From: an uncultured Fibrobacter sp.
GTDB lineage: Bacteria; Fibrobacterota; Fibrobacteria; Fibrobacterales; Fibrobacteraceae
NCBI GenBank assembly: GCA_947165045.1
Contig: CAMUYW010000005.1
Span: 1 to 64,000, forward strand
Direction: 5' to 3'
Length of the DNA stretch: 64,000 bases
Below, piece after piece: positions 42,045 to 51,341 of this stretch. The position numbers and the translations under genes were made by a program. How positions within the stretch are numbered: position 1 is the first letter of the stretch; each line of letters opens with the position of its first letter. The notes under the pieces are model-generated. The model worked only from the letters and a program-made list of their open reading frames with translations, had not been told where the DNA came from and did no database searches.

Positions 42045-43927
42045 TAAGCTTCTTTCATGCGGCTAGATTGTGGGTCAATCAAGATTTTTTCTTCGTAGAT
42101 GCGACTTGAGCCCAAACGCTTGGAATCGACAGCGAGTTTTAATTTGCCGTCTTTTTCGGTGAGCCAATAGATGGCGTCGGAATCACGGAGATAAGCGCGA
42201 GGTCCTAAAAGTCCCATGTTGGAATCGATGAGTTCACCACCGAGGAATATGGGAATGTCGAGTGCTTTATACAAGTCGAGCATGATGGATGAACGCTTTT
42301 CGTGAATGTCCGGGAGTTCCGGGCGATCCGTAATTTTTAAGTGGTCAATGCCATCGATGACGAGGATCAAATTCGGGTGATCCTTGAGTTCCGGCTGTAA
42401 CGTTTTCAAAAGATCGTTGAAGTCGAGCGAGGGCATATCGTCCCAAATTTCCAGACGATTGTTGCGCACGAATCCCATGAGGTCTCGTGTCGCTTCCGTA
42501 ATTTTCTTGTTGATTTCGTTGTCTGCATTTTGCTTGCGAACGGAGAGGATCGATTCCCCGATGATCATGGAAACAAAACGGTCGAAAATTTGGCGACGCG
42601 GAGTTTCGTAAGCAACGTAAATGACCTTGAGGTTCGGGTTGCTGTTGATGAGGTCTAGCGTGAGGCTAGAAAGCAAAAATGTCTTGAGGCCGAATGGTTG
42701 CGACGATACAAAGAAACATCCTGATTGCACGCCGTCGATTTCTTGGGTGAGCTTGGGGAATGTGGTGAGCTTGTAACCTACACTTTGGTCTGGCGGGCAT
42801 GCCATTGCGGTATCGAAGTTTTCCTTGATGTCCTGCAACAGCATGGAGCGGCGGTGCGAGTGGATTGTATCGACCTCGGTTTTGGAGATAAGATCGAGCA
42901 ACTGGTCTGCGCCGTTCTTGCGGACGAACGTATCGACCGATTCGTCTTTCGGAAGAACGATGGACTTAAGACTCATGTGCATTTGTTCGGCGAGCTTCAA
43001 GTACTTTTGAATCTTGAGTTCTTGATTGCGACGATCTTCTTCACGGCGTAAAATGACTGTGAATGATTCTGCGCCACAAGCTTTGAGCTTGTATAGGTGA
43101 TTGATGTTCAGCTCTTGGAACATTGTGGAGACAACGCCTGGGATGCCGGCGAGGTCGGCTGTAAGGGCGTCAAAGAACCCTTGCACGATAATCGGATTTT
43201 CACTATCTGCTTGGATATTGAATGGAATTACTGTCGGGCCCGAAGCGTATGTGATATACGTGTGGCTTTTTTCGTTATCGTCGATAAGCCTTCCGTAGAC
43301 GGAATGTATAAATCCTTTGGAGTTGCGTGCCGGGATTGTAATTCTCGGTTCGTGATAGGCGTCGAGGTTGTCGAGATAGAAACTGATTTGATGGCGTTCA
43401 ATGCCGGAGAGCATGCAGTAGCTGATGAACGGTTCTGGGTCACCGCTGTAGTAGCCGAGACCGTAAAGTTGAGCTTGACCAATGCTCCAACCGCGGGCTT
43501 CCAAGAACTTCGCGGTGGATTCGCTTTTGCATGCGGCCCAGTGGCAGTAACGTACAAAGCATTCGAGTACTTTGGATTTCTCTCCCCCAACTTCTTTGAC
43601 CCAGGGGTGCTCGCTATCTTGGTTATTGATCAAATCCTTGTCGAGTGAACCGAGAAACTCAAAGGCTTCAGAACGTGCGGATTGCTCGTCGAGACCGTTA
43701 AAGCGGCTTTTGACGAGAAAATCAACCAAGTCTCCTTCGGCTCCGCATTGGAGACAGCGGTAACGCCAATAACCTAGCGCATCGTAGAAAAATAACGAAG
43801 TTTCTTCTGGTGCGTGGAACGGACAGCAGGCTATAAGGTTTCGCCCCCAACGGCTCAGTGGAATTCCCAGTTGCCTTGGGTGTGCCTTTGTTCTCATATA
43901 ATCTGCGTGTTCTTGATCAATAAGCAT
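42044..43927 (-). CDS. DnaG-zinc/Toprim-like plus DnaB-like fusion, catalytic motifs degraded
   Basis: 627 aa, ordered like a T7 gp4 or Twinkle primase-helicase. Residues 34-70 hold a CHC2 zinc finger (CCPFH...YRCLQCG, C35, H38, C58, C61). Residues ~245-340 are Toprim-like, but the catalytic VEGxxD is VQGFFD (Q249), the FDGD-type pair is replaced by ILRREED (292-298), and only LPKDESVDTF resembles the last motif. Residues ~385-627 match the DnaB RecA domain; Walker A is SSQPFGLKT (K415 kept, preceding Gly is Leu) and Walker B is LILVIDGIDH. Primase activity looks lost, ATPase doubtful. AGGAGG precedes the ATG. It could be a replication accessory factor or a domesticated phage/plasmid gene. 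Confidence 0.8.
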   Translation of the reverse strand: MLIDQEHADYMRTKAHPRQLGIPLSRWGRNLIACCPFHAPEETSLFFYDALGYWRYRCLQCGAEGDLVDFLVKSRFNGLDEQSARSEAFEFLGSLDKDLINNQDSEHPWVKEVGGEKSKVLECFVRYCHWAACKSESTAKFLEARGWSIGQAQLYGLGYYSGDPEPFISYCMLSGIERHQISFYLDNLDAYHEPRITIPARNSKGFIHSVYGRLIDDNEKSHTYITYASGPTVIPFNIQADSENPIIVQGFFDALTADLAGIPGVVSTMFQELNINHLYKLKACGAESFTVILRREEDRRNQELKIQKYLKLAEQMHMSLKSIVLPKDESVDTFVRKNGADQLLDLISKTEVDTIHSHRRSMLLQDIKENFDTAMACPPDQSVGYKLTTFPKLTQEIDGVQSGCFFVSSQPFGLKTFLLSSLTLDLINSNPNLKVIYVAYETPRRQIFDRFVSMIIGESILSVRKQNADNEINKKITEATRDLMGFVRNNRLEIWDDMPSLDFNDLLKTLQPELKDHPNLILVIDGIDHLKITDRPELPDIHEKRSSIMLDLYKALDIPIFLGGELIDSNMGLLGPRAYLRDSDAIYWLTEKDGKLKLAVDSKRLGSSRIYEEKILIDPQSSRMKEA

Positions 43928-44016
43928 TGCAGCCTCCTATAAGAGAAATCTAATAAAGAACGTTCTCGGAAATGCGCATTTTTTGAAAAAAAGGCAATTT
44001 TATCTATTTTTTTGTC

Positions 44017-44586
44017 ATGGTTATTCTAGGTATCGACCCGGGCTCCATTACGACCGGATATGCATTCTTGAAAAAGACGGACAATCAAATTCAAGTGTTG
44101 GAGTATGGCACGTTTCATGCCAATGCTACCAAAAATCTTGAAGACCGGCTTGTGCATATTGTTTCTGAACTGGAAAAGCGTTTGGACCACTATCGACCGG
44201 ATGCGCTTGCGATGGAAGGGGTGTTTTTTGCGAAGAACGTGAAGAGCGCTCTTGTGCTTGGGCATATTCGTGGGGCGATTCTGGTGGCGTGCCACCGTCG
44301 CGGTATGACGTACGAAGAATATCCGCCGCGTGTCGTGAAACAGGCTGTTACTGGCGATGGTGCAGCCTCAAAGGAGCATGTGGCGAATATGATTTTTGCA
44401 CGTCTTGGAATTGCAGCTGCGGAACTCCCGCTAGATGCGACAGATGCGCTTGCCATTGCTTGGACTCATGCGAATCCGGCTTCTCCGGTGCAGTCTCTTG
44501 TCACGAAAAAGAAGACGACGAGGAAGAAAGCGACGGTACAGCAATGGAAGGATTTGATTGAGAAAATGGGAGGGACGATTCAATGA
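44017..44586 (+). CDS. ruvC: Crossover junction endodeoxyribonuclease RuvC
   Basis: 189 aa. RuvC cuts Holliday junctions as a dimer with RuvAB. The acidic residues are placed as expected: LGIDPGS (Asp7), LAMEGVFF (Glu), and LPLDATDALAIAWTH (two Asp). PPRVVKQAVTGDGAASKEHV is the conserved central block. The C-terminal ~25 residues form a Lys/Thr-rich extension. The stop overlaps the next start (ATGA). ruvA and ruvB are not nearby. Confidence 0.96.
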   Translation: MVILGIDPGSITTGYAFLKKTDNQIQVLEYGTFHANATKNLEDRLVHIVSELEKRLDHYRPDALAMEGVFFAKNVKSALVLGHIRGAILVACHRRGMTYEEYPPRVVKQAVTGDGAASKEHVANMIFARLGIAAAELPLDATDALAIAWTHANPASPVQSLVTKKKTTRKKATVQQWKDLIEKMGGTIQ

Positions 44587-45260
44587 CGGACATGTCTCAG
44601 CTATTGCCGTATGGCCTTGGAACGCCGGACTTGGTCGAGTTCCAGCCGGGGTATTTTGTGGATCGGGAAATTGTTGCTGATTTGCGAGCGTTGTCGGAGG
44701 TTGCGAAGGCGAATGGTTTTGAACTTCGTATTGAGTCGGCGTACCGTTCGTTTGAAAAGCAACTCTCGATTTGGAATCGCAAAGCGCGTGGCGAACTAGC
44801 GCTATTGTCGGCGGAGGGGGTTCCGATGGAACGCCCGACGGATGAAGAAGAACTGATGTATGCCATTCTCACGTGGTCTGCACTTCCGGGGGCGAGCCGT
44901 CACCATTTGGGGACGGACATCGACGTGGTCGATGGAGCTGCGTGCCCGGAGGGCTACGAAGTTCAGCTCACGCCCGCGGAATGCGAAGGTATGTTCGCGA
45001 AGTTCCATGCGTTCTTAACCGCGCGCATGGAGGCGGGCGAAGCGTTCGGTTTTAGCCGTGTGTTTGTTCCCGGTCGTGGAAAAATCCGCCCGGAGGGCTG
45101 GCATATTGCGCACCTGCCGACATCGCGCAAGCGTTTGGAACATTTTTCGCTCGATGTGCTGCGAGGCATTTATGAACGTTCGGACATGGAATGCAAACGC
45201 GCTGTGCTTGCAAACCTCCCGAAACTTGCTGAAGAATATATTTATCCTTACTTTGTATGA
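44583..45260 (+). CDS. M15-family D,D/L,D-carboxypeptidase (VanY/LdcB-like)
   Basis: 225 aa without a signal peptide. Zinc ligands are in SRHHLGTDIDVVD (SxHxxGxxxD) and EGWHIAH (ExxH-type), the signature of peptidase M15B. IESAYRSFEKQLSIWN is the usual N-terminal block. Such enzymes trim terminal D-amino acids from peptidoglycan peptides. The lack of a signal fits a cytoplasmic recycling role. It overlaps ruvC and the M14 peptidase gene by 4 bp each (ATGA), so the three are coupled. Confidence 0.9.
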   Translation: MTDMSQLLPYGLGTPDLVEFQPGYFVDREIVADLRALSEVAKANGFELRIESAYRSFEKQLSIWNRKARGELALLSAEGVPMERPTDEEELMYAILTWSALPGASRHHLGTDIDVVDGAACPEGYEVQLTPAECEGMFAKFHAFLTARMEAGEAFGFSRVFVPGRGKIRPEGWHIAHLPTSRKRLEHFSLDVLRGIYERSDMECKRAVLANLPKLAEEYIYPYFV

Positions 45261-45976
45261 TTTTCTCTCCTGAATCTCGCGGAATAATCCGTCTACAGTC
45301 GCTCGAATACGGCCGCACGGTGCTCGGTTCTCCGCTTCTGTATTACCCGTGCAAGCGAGAATGCAAACTACTTGTGATTGCCGGAATCCATGGTGAAGAA
45401 CCTGAAACGACGTTTCTCTTGAGTCGAGTGTTGCGTGCATTTGACGATAATTTTGATTCCATAGCGTTTGTCCTATGTGCTAATCCAGATGGAATGACGC
45501 TTGGTACGCGCGGTAATGCAAATGGCGTAGATCTAAACCGCAACTTTAATACACAGAATTTTTCGAAAGAAATGGTCGGCTCGCGCTCAATTTTAGAAGC
45601 ACCCCGTGATACGCTGCTATCTTCAGGGGGTGCTGCCGAGAGCGAACCGGAAACGCTGGCTTTGGTGTCGCTTGTAGAAAATCTTAAACCTGCGAGTGTG
45701 CTTGCGATGCATGCCCCCATGGGCTGTGTTGATGCTCCACAAAAGACTGCGCTTGTTGAACGTTTGATGGCTACGTTTAACTTGAAGTGGCTGCCGGACA
45801 TTGGGTACAAAACGCCGGGGAGCTTTGGAACGTGGTGCGGGGAACGCGGAATCGAATGCGTGACGCTGGAACTCCCGCGCATGTCGCTCGAACATTTGTT
45901 TGAACGATATGGCTTGGCCTTTGCCGAATTTTTGGAAGGCATGTTACTCCCCGTCAGGGAAATCTATTATTTCTAA
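45257..45976 (+). CDS. M14 murein peptide amidase, MpaA-like
   Basis: 239 aa, no signal peptide. The zinc-carboxypeptidase motifs are clear: GIHGEEPE (HxxE), CANPDGMTLGTRGNANGVDLNRNF, MHAPMG (third zinc His) and TLELPRMS (catalytic Glu). The NPDG...RGNANGVDLNRNF block is typical of MpaA, which splits gamma-D-Glu-diaminopimelate in the cytoplasm. The M15 enzyme just upstream could make its tripeptide substrate (inference). Start by 4-bp overlap. Confidence 0.88.
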   Translation: MIFSPESRGIIRLQSLEYGRTVLGSPLLYYPCKRECKLLVIAGIHGEEPETTFLLSRVLRAFDDNFDSIAFVLCANPDGMTLGTRGNANGVDLNRNFNTQNFSKEMVGSRSILEAPRDTLLSSGGAAESEPETLALVSLVENLKPASVLAMHAPMGCVDAPQKTALVERLMATFNLKWLPDIGYKTPGSFGTWCGERGIECVTLELPRMSLEHLFERYGLAFAEFLEGMLLPVREIYYF

Positions 45977-45984
45977 AAAAGAAA

Positions 45985-46058
45985 ATCCCGGATGGGTCCG
46001 GGATGACATCGTAAAAAGATTTGCACAGGATCCTTCGGGCTTTGCCCTCAGGATGATA
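45985..46058. repeat. Two REP-like palindromes
   Basis: ATCCCGGA-TGGG-TCCGGGAT (45985-46004) followed by GACA; and ATCCT..GGGC-TTT-GCCC..AGGAT (46030-46054) followed by GATA. They lie in the short gap between the convergent mpaA-like gene and pssA and may also serve as terminators. Confidence 0.55.
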
Positions 46059-46060
46059 CG

Positions 46061-46864
46061 TTACTTTTCGTTCTTTGCGGCTTTTGCTTCTTCAATAATT
46101 TGCTTGCGGTAGGCGAGGCCCACACCGAAACCAATCAGCATGTAGCTACCGCCAAGAATTAGCAGGTATTCAAGGATGTACGGCACCTTTTCGTTGTAGA
46201 AGAGAATTCCTGCAACGTAGGTGAGCAAAATCAGCACAATCTGGAAAATGTTGAAAGCCTTGTTCTTGCGCGGCTGGAGTTTCGGGAGGAACAACGGGCT
46301 CACCATCAAGAATCCGGTAGCGAGGAACACGATAACCGGAAGATAGAAGAGGAATGTATTCGGTTCATCAAAAACACCCTTGCTCTTGAGGAAAACGATA
46401 AGCACGGCGTTAATCATACCGGCAAATGTAGATGGGAGACCGGAGAAGTGGTGGTGGTAGGTGTCCGAGTCGCAGGCATTGTACTTGGCAAGGCGCATGG
46501 CTGCGCAGAGCACATAGATAGAGAGTGCGACTGTCATCAGGAGGCCGTGGTTCTGGAACCAGTCCGGGGCGCCATTCTTATAAGAGAAGAAAAAGCAGAA
46601 TGCCGGAGCAAGGCCGAATGCAATCAAGTCTGCGAGGCTATCGAACTGGGCTCCGAATTCGGAACTGGCGTTCACGAGTCGAGCAGCAAAGCCGTCAAGC
46701 TTGTCAAAAAGGGCACACAGCATGACAAAATATGCACCCATGCGGATTTGGTCTGCCGTACTAAAAGAGTCGAACGCTCCGGTTGTCCAACAAATGGAAA
46801 ATACACCCAGCAAAAAGTTCAGGCTTGTAAAAGTATTTGGCAAAACAAAACGTAATTTTCCCAC
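46061..46864 (-). CDS. pssA: CDP-diacylglycerol-serine O-phosphatidyltransferase
   Basis: 267 aa integral membrane enzyme that makes phosphatidylserine, the precursor of phosphatidylethanolamine. The CDP-alcohol phosphotransferase motif is intact: DGFAARLVNASSEFGAQFDSLAD (DGxxAR...G...D...D). There are about eight membrane segments. The start codon is GTG (46864) with AAGGAG 6-7 nt upstream; GTG gives the standard MGKLRFVLPNTFTSLNFLLG N-terminus. The psd partner is not in the window. Confidence 0.94.
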   Translation of the reverse strand: MGKLRFVLPNTFTSLNFLLGVFSICWTTGAFDSFSTADQIRMGAYFVMLCALFDKLDGFAARLVNASSEFGAQFDSLADLIAFGLAPAFCFFFSYKNGAPDWFQNHGLLMTVALSIYVLCAAMRLAKYNACDSDTYHHHFSGLPSTFAGMINAVLIVFLKSKGVFDEPNTFLFYLPVIVFLATGFLMVSPLFLPKLQPRKNKAFNIFQIVLILLTYVAGILFYNEKVPYILEYLLILGGSYMLIGFGVGLAYRKQIIEEAKAAKNEK

Positions 46865-46924
46865 GTTATACTCCTTGAAATGATTTGCAAAAGATAATTT
46901 TTTTAAAGGAAAAAAGGAACTTTT

Positions 46925-48706
46925 TTATTGATTATCCGGCTGTTCGACGGGCTTAATTTCCCAAAGAGCGCTTACGCCTGCGGCAACAATCAGGTTATTG
47001 GGGGGCGCGTACGGGTTTTCTTCCGTCGGAAAGTTAGTCCAGTGCTTGGTCGAGAACTGGTAGTAGGTCGCAGGCCTATACATGATAGGCAGGACAGGAA
47101 CCGTTTGCATGAACAGCTTGTTGAGCTCTCGGTATGCCTCTACGAGTGAATCTTCGGCTGTGATGGTCGGAATTTTCATCAAAAAGTTGTTGATTTCTGC
47201 GTCTTGGAAGCGTCCTTGGTTGGCATAAGCTTCTTCGCCAATAGGCTTGTAGGAGGAGCTGTCTAGCATCTGATAGAACCTGTTCCATGGATTCGCTATG
47301 GAGTGTTCCGAAGGCGGTGTCTTCATGGTGAGGTCGAAAGTCCCGCGGCGAAGATCCATATCCCAGGTTCCATAATCGACAATCTTCGGAACTGCGGTAA
47401 TGCCTATTTCTGCAAAAGACTCGACGATGACGTTGATGGCTTCTATCCAGTCGTTCCATCCTTGAGGGCATTCAATAGAAATACTGCGAATTTGTTTTTT
47501 CTTCCTGTCCAGAAGTTTTCCCTCGTCATTCCAGGAGTAGCCGGCTTCTGTAAGAATTTCGCGGGCTTTGTCCGTATTGAAATTGTAGCCGTAAGTATCT
47601 GCATCTTCTTTGTTGAAGAACTTCTTTTCTGTGCCGAACGGGAGGATGAACCCGGGTTGCATGGAGGGGGTGTAATTAGAAAATGCTCTGGCTTTGATTT
47701 TTTCAAAGTCGATCGAGTGGGCGAGGGCGCGTCTAAAGTTTACATTGTTGAAAGGTTCTTTCTGTGTGGCGATCACTAACGCGGTAATGGTTGTCGGAAG
47801 CTGGTAGGGCTCTTCGCGGCTCCAGGCGCGTATGCTGTCTTTAGACTTTTCCCAAATTCTCGGCAAGAAGATTGAGGAAACATCAAGGTTCCCGCGAATC
47901 ATCGCGCTATTGAAGTTGTCGTTGTTGCTGTAAATCGGGTGGATGATGTATTTAGGAGATGGGCTTCTTCCACCGTAATGGTTTGTTCTCCAGTAGTTTG
48001 TGGAGCGTTCTAGAACGATTTGGTCGGGGGTGTATTCCTTTAAGTTGTATGGCCCCGATACAATGGGGAGAGAATCGTTCTTGAAGTTCCAAATTTTCTC
48101 CATGTTATAAGTCTTTCCGCTTTTGGCTGACTTGACAAGCGGCTCGAAGACCGACTTGGGGAGAATGGATGTTTCGGCGATAGCGTTCAGGACCATAAGC
48201 GGGTTTCTGTTGCCTGCCAAATGGAACGTGATTAGGTTGTTCTCTTCGATTGTAATCGTCTTGATATGCTTCCAATTATTATGGTGTGCGGTCGGAAGAA
48301 GCGAATCAATCTTGAATGTGTAAATGACATCATCTGGAGTAACGGCTTCTCCATTGCTCCATTTGGCTCTTGGATCGAGGTGGACCGTAATGCTCGAATC
48401 CGTTTGGGTGTAGCCTTCGGCAAGCATCGGGTCCAGTTTCCCCGTAAGCTGGTTGAAGGCGAGAAGCGACTCGTACATGAGTCTTATATTGCCATCGGCC
48501 GGAAAGTTAGGGTCTGGGTCTAGCGGATTGAATGTGGAGGGCGGTGCCCAGTCAAATCCACCGATGTACAAAGTCTCGTTTCTCGGGAAATCAGAAATTT
48601 TTACTTTGGGCGTTTTGGAAACTTCGTCCTTGCAGCCTGTGACCATAAAAGCAACCGCTATGGAGAGGTAGCATAGAGGGGCGATTTTCTTAAATTGGAC
48701 GCTCAT
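46925..48706 (-). CDS. ABC transporter substrate-binding lipoprotein, family 5
   Basis: 593 aa. Lipobox MVTGC (Cys25). The mature protein follows the OppA/DppA (SBP_bac_5) layout: IRLMYESLLAFNQLTGKLDPMLAEGY, WSNGEAVTPDDVIYTFK, NFRRALAHSIDFEKI and a C-terminal VPVLPIMYRPATYYQF. Family 5 proteins bind peptides, nickel or oligosaccharides; in some cellulolytic bacteria they bind cello-oligomers. No permease or ATPase gene is adjacent, so the partner lies elsewhere. The substrate cannot be told. Confidence 0.92.
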   Translation of the reverse strand: MSVQFKKIAPLCYLSIAVAFMVTGCKDEVSKTPKVKISDFPRNETLYIGGFDWAPPSTFNPLDPDPNFPADGNIRLMYESLLAFNQLTGKLDPMLAEGYTQTDSSITVHLDPRAKWSNGEAVTPDDVIYTFKIDSLLPTAHHNNWKHIKTITIEENNLITFHLAGNRNPLMVLNAIAETSILPKSVFEPLVKSAKSGKTYNMEKIWNFKNDSLPIVSGPYNLKEYTPDQIVLERSTNYWRTNHYGGRSPSPKYIIHPIYSNNDNFNSAMIRGNLDVSSIFLPRIWEKSKDSIRAWSREEPYQLPTTITALVIATQKEPFNNVNFRRALAHSIDFEKIKARAFSNYTPSMQPGFILPFGTEKKFFNKEDADTYGYNFNTDKAREILTEAGYSWNDEGKLLDRKKKQIRSISIECPQGWNDWIEAINVIVESFAEIGITAVPKIVDYGTWDMDLRRGTFDLTMKTPPSEHSIANPWNRFYQMLDSSSYKPIGEEAYANQGRFQDAEINNFLMKIPTITAEDSLVEAYRELNKLFMQTVPVLPIMYRPATYYQFSTKHWTNFPTEENPYAPPNNLIVAAGVSALWEIKPVEQPDNQ

Positions 48707-48809
48707 TTATTTCTCGCAAAAACTTGATGCGCAAAATGTAGTGAGATTTTTGAAATGTGACCACTAAAATTTAGTTTACTAAAACGTTTGGCCCGCAAAT
48801 TTGGTTAAA

Positions 48810-51341
48810 TCAAAGCGGAAATGCGTAGAGAACACGTTTGGGTGAGGCGCTGAACAAAGTATGGTTCAAAATGAGAGGGGTACCTGCTCCGCCTGGGGTA
48901 CTGAATGTTTTGATGATTTTACCGGTCTTGAGTGAAATGGCTATGAGTTCATTACCTTGGTCGATCCAAGCTTTGCCATCATAAATAAATGGTTTTGAAA
49001 AAATAGATTTCTTCCCCTGGAATTTCCAGAGCGGAGTGCCTATGCTTGAATAAAGGTATATAGATTGGTCCGAAAGCGAAATGATAATCTTGTTTTCGCC
49101 TTGGTCCCTAAGTACTTGCATTGAAACAATCGGGCTTTCCATGAGCACTTGCGTTGGGCTGAAATCCTTGTGTTTGGTGTTTTGCAAGAACAGCTTGTTT
49201 GTGCTGGAGACAAGTACAAGTGTGGAATCGATGCCTTCCATGGCCGTGATGTTCACTTGAACTTTGTTTGTCGAGTTGTCCAAGGTAAGGCCGTTTTCAT
49301 CGTTTATGCGCATTAGTTCACCATCAAGGTTGCATAATTGCAAGAACTTGTTGAGTTTCACGATGTGGAAAGGCATTGAATAGACTTTGCGAGACCAAAT
49401 AATGCTGTTTGTGTTTCTTGCGATTTTTAATAAGAATCCATTCCATGTGGACGCGTAAACGTAGTCTCCGGCGAGTGTAAAGTTAAAAGCTTTGCCCGGA
49501 AGCTGTAGCGGCTTGTTGAACGCTTCCTTGTTCATGTCATAAATGTTAATTTGGTAGCCGATTGAGATGACTATCGTATTTTCATCGGATTGGATGACAG
49601 GCGCATTTCCGACTTTGCCTAGATACTTGCTCCAGCGCTGCTTGCCGGTCTCTGCGTTGATGCAAATAAGCTGTTCCGTGGCCGGGTCGACCATGTACAG
49701 ATTCTTTTTAGAGCCCAATAACTGAGGATACATCGTTTTCGGGGATACATTCAGCTGGGTGGCGTAGTTTGCTCCGATGACTTTGCTGTAGTACTTTAAC
49801 ACGATTCGTGCAATTTGCGGGCTGCCTGTGGACAGTCTCACTGCTTCGGCCCATGCTTTTTGACGATCCTTCTCGGGGGCATTGCGTATTTCCAAGTTAA
49901 ATGCCTTAAGGAAGTGCGCTTCTGCATTGCCGGGTTCGTTTTGGATAATCGAAACCAAGAGCGGTGGAACTTTATCCCATTCTTTGCGTTTTGCTAAATG
50001 GACGGCTTGGGAGGCTAACTTGCTGGAGTATAGCGGGCGTTGTCCGTAATAGTGGGCGTCAATGGCGAAAATCTTTCTATTGTCGAATGGAATGTAGATG
50101 AATCGTCTCTTGACGACGGGTTGTGTCATTGGAGATTTTCCGAAGTTGAATCCCCAAAGCGGGCGGAGTAACGTATCAACAGTGATGACGGAACCTTCAT
50201 TGGAGAATAGCCCGAGGGTACCTTGAGCGAGTTGATAAATGTTCGATGCGTTGGCGCGAACACTAGCAAGAATGGCGCCTGTAGCTTGGTTGTATAGGTT
50301 GATTTTCCCGGAAGCTTCTAGGGTGACTATGTTATCTTCGAAGGCTTGGATACATTCGATGTTGCCTACGGTTGTTTTCCAGAGCACATTTTTTGTGTCA
50401 TTCAAGGCATAGTTGAAGAGGTTGTTTCCTGAAATCAGATAGATATTGTTCTTGTGGATGAACACTCGTTGGATGATGTCGTATTGTGCTATCGTGAATG
50501 ATTCTGTTGCCGTATTTGCCGAAATAAAGTGTAGCGCGTTGTCGGTACAGTTGACGATAAAGTTTTCGTTGACGAATTGGTTGTTTAGCAATTGGCATGA
50601 GGAGTAGTCGGTATTATTCTTGATGATAGTCCCCTTGCGATCCAGAATGTAGAAGCCTTTTTCGGTAATGGCGATGGCGTTTCCGTTTATTGCGGTAAAT
50701 TGCTTCACATACTTAACGTCGTAAGCGGTCGTTTGATTGGGTGAATTGTGTTGCTTATAGAAGAGAGAGTCGCGTTCAGTATTTTGGTACCACATCCCGT
50801 CGGAATCGATTTGCAGCAAGTGACTGGATGCATCGAGCTTGGATGCAATTTCTACAATTTTTCCATTTTCAACTTTGGCGATATGGCCGTTTTCGAAAAG
50901 TATGTTGGCATTTTTGCCATCGAAGAATTTGCGGATGGGACTTTTAAGCGTGATGGTCTTTTGCAACAGCATTTCTGGACTGTATGTTGTCGCTGCATCG
51001 CGGCCGGCTAGCCAGTAAGCTTTGCTTGTAGTCTTGTTAAATGCTTGGCTGCGGCTGTAAAAGTGGTTTGCCTGCGCTTTGTTGCTTGCTAAATCATAAA
51101 TTTTCCCGAGATAGAAGAATGCGGATTCCTTGTCGTCGTTGTCCCCTTGTCTCGAAATTTTTTCAAGCAACCGGATGGATTCGCCAACTTCTCCCTTCAT
51201 TTCAAAGAGGTAAATCGCTTCTTGAAGCTGCGAGGCCATTTTACTTGCGAATGCTTGGCTAGAAAATAGCGTACAGAATACGAGGACCGCAATGGTCCAC
51301 GCATTGAACGAGTCTTTTCTATTTAGCCAAAAATTACGCAT
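48810..51341 (-). CDS. Exported PQQ-like beta-propeller protein with TPR N-terminus
   Basis: 843 aa from ATG 51341, which overlaps the response-regulator stop by 8 bp; an in-frame ATG at 51362 would add seven residues inside that gene. Signal peptide-like AWTIAVLVFCTLFSSQAFAS, then TPR-type helices (SIRLLEKISRQGDNDDKESAFFYLGKIY). The rest is built of repeated strands with PQQ-like signatures (ICINAETGKQRWSKYLGK, YSSIGTPLWKFQGKKS, AISLKTGKIIKTFSTPGG). These propellers act as scaffolds (as BamB does) or sensors. It is the last gene of the LysM/two-component operon, so its product may be the sensed or controlled envelope part. Confidence 0.85.
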   Translation of the reverse strand: MRNFWLNRKDSFNAWTIAVLVFCTLFSSQAFASKMASQLQEAIYLFEMKGEVGESIRLLEKISRQGDNDDKESAFFYLGKIYDLASNKAQANHFYSRSQAFNKTTSKAYWLAGRDAATTYSPEMLLQKTITLKSPIRKFFDGKNANILFENGHIAKVENGKIVEIASKLDASSHLLQIDSDGMWYQNTERDSLFYKQHNSPNQTTAYDVKYVKQFTAINGNAIAITEKGFYILDRKGTIIKNNTDYSSCQLLNNQFVNENFIVNCTDNALHFISANTATESFTIAQYDIIQRVFIHKNNIYLISGNNLFNYALNDTKNVLWKTTVGNIECIQAFEDNIVTLEASGKINLYNQATGAILASVRANASNIYQLAQGTLGLFSNEGSVITVDTLLRPLWGFNFGKSPMTQPVVKRRFIYIPFDNRKIFAIDAHYYGQRPLYSSKLASQAVHLAKRKEWDKVPPLLVSIIQNEPGNAEAHFLKAFNLEIRNAPEKDRQKAWAEAVRLSTGSPQIARIVLKYYSKVIGANYATQLNVSPKTMYPQLLGSKKNLYMVDPATEQLICINAETGKQRWSKYLGKVGNAPVIQSDENTIVISIGYQINIYDMNKEAFNKPLQLPGKAFNFTLAGDYVYASTWNGFLLKIARNTNSIIWSRKVYSMPFHIVKLNKFLQLCNLDGELMRINDENGLTLDNSTNKVQVNITAMEGIDSTLVLVSSTNKLFLQNTKHKDFSPTQVLMESPIVSMQVLRDQGENKIIISLSDQSIYLYSSIGTPLWKFQGKKSIFSKPFIYDGKAWIDQGNELIAISLKTGKIIKTFSTPGGAGTPLILNHTLFSASPKRVLYAFPL

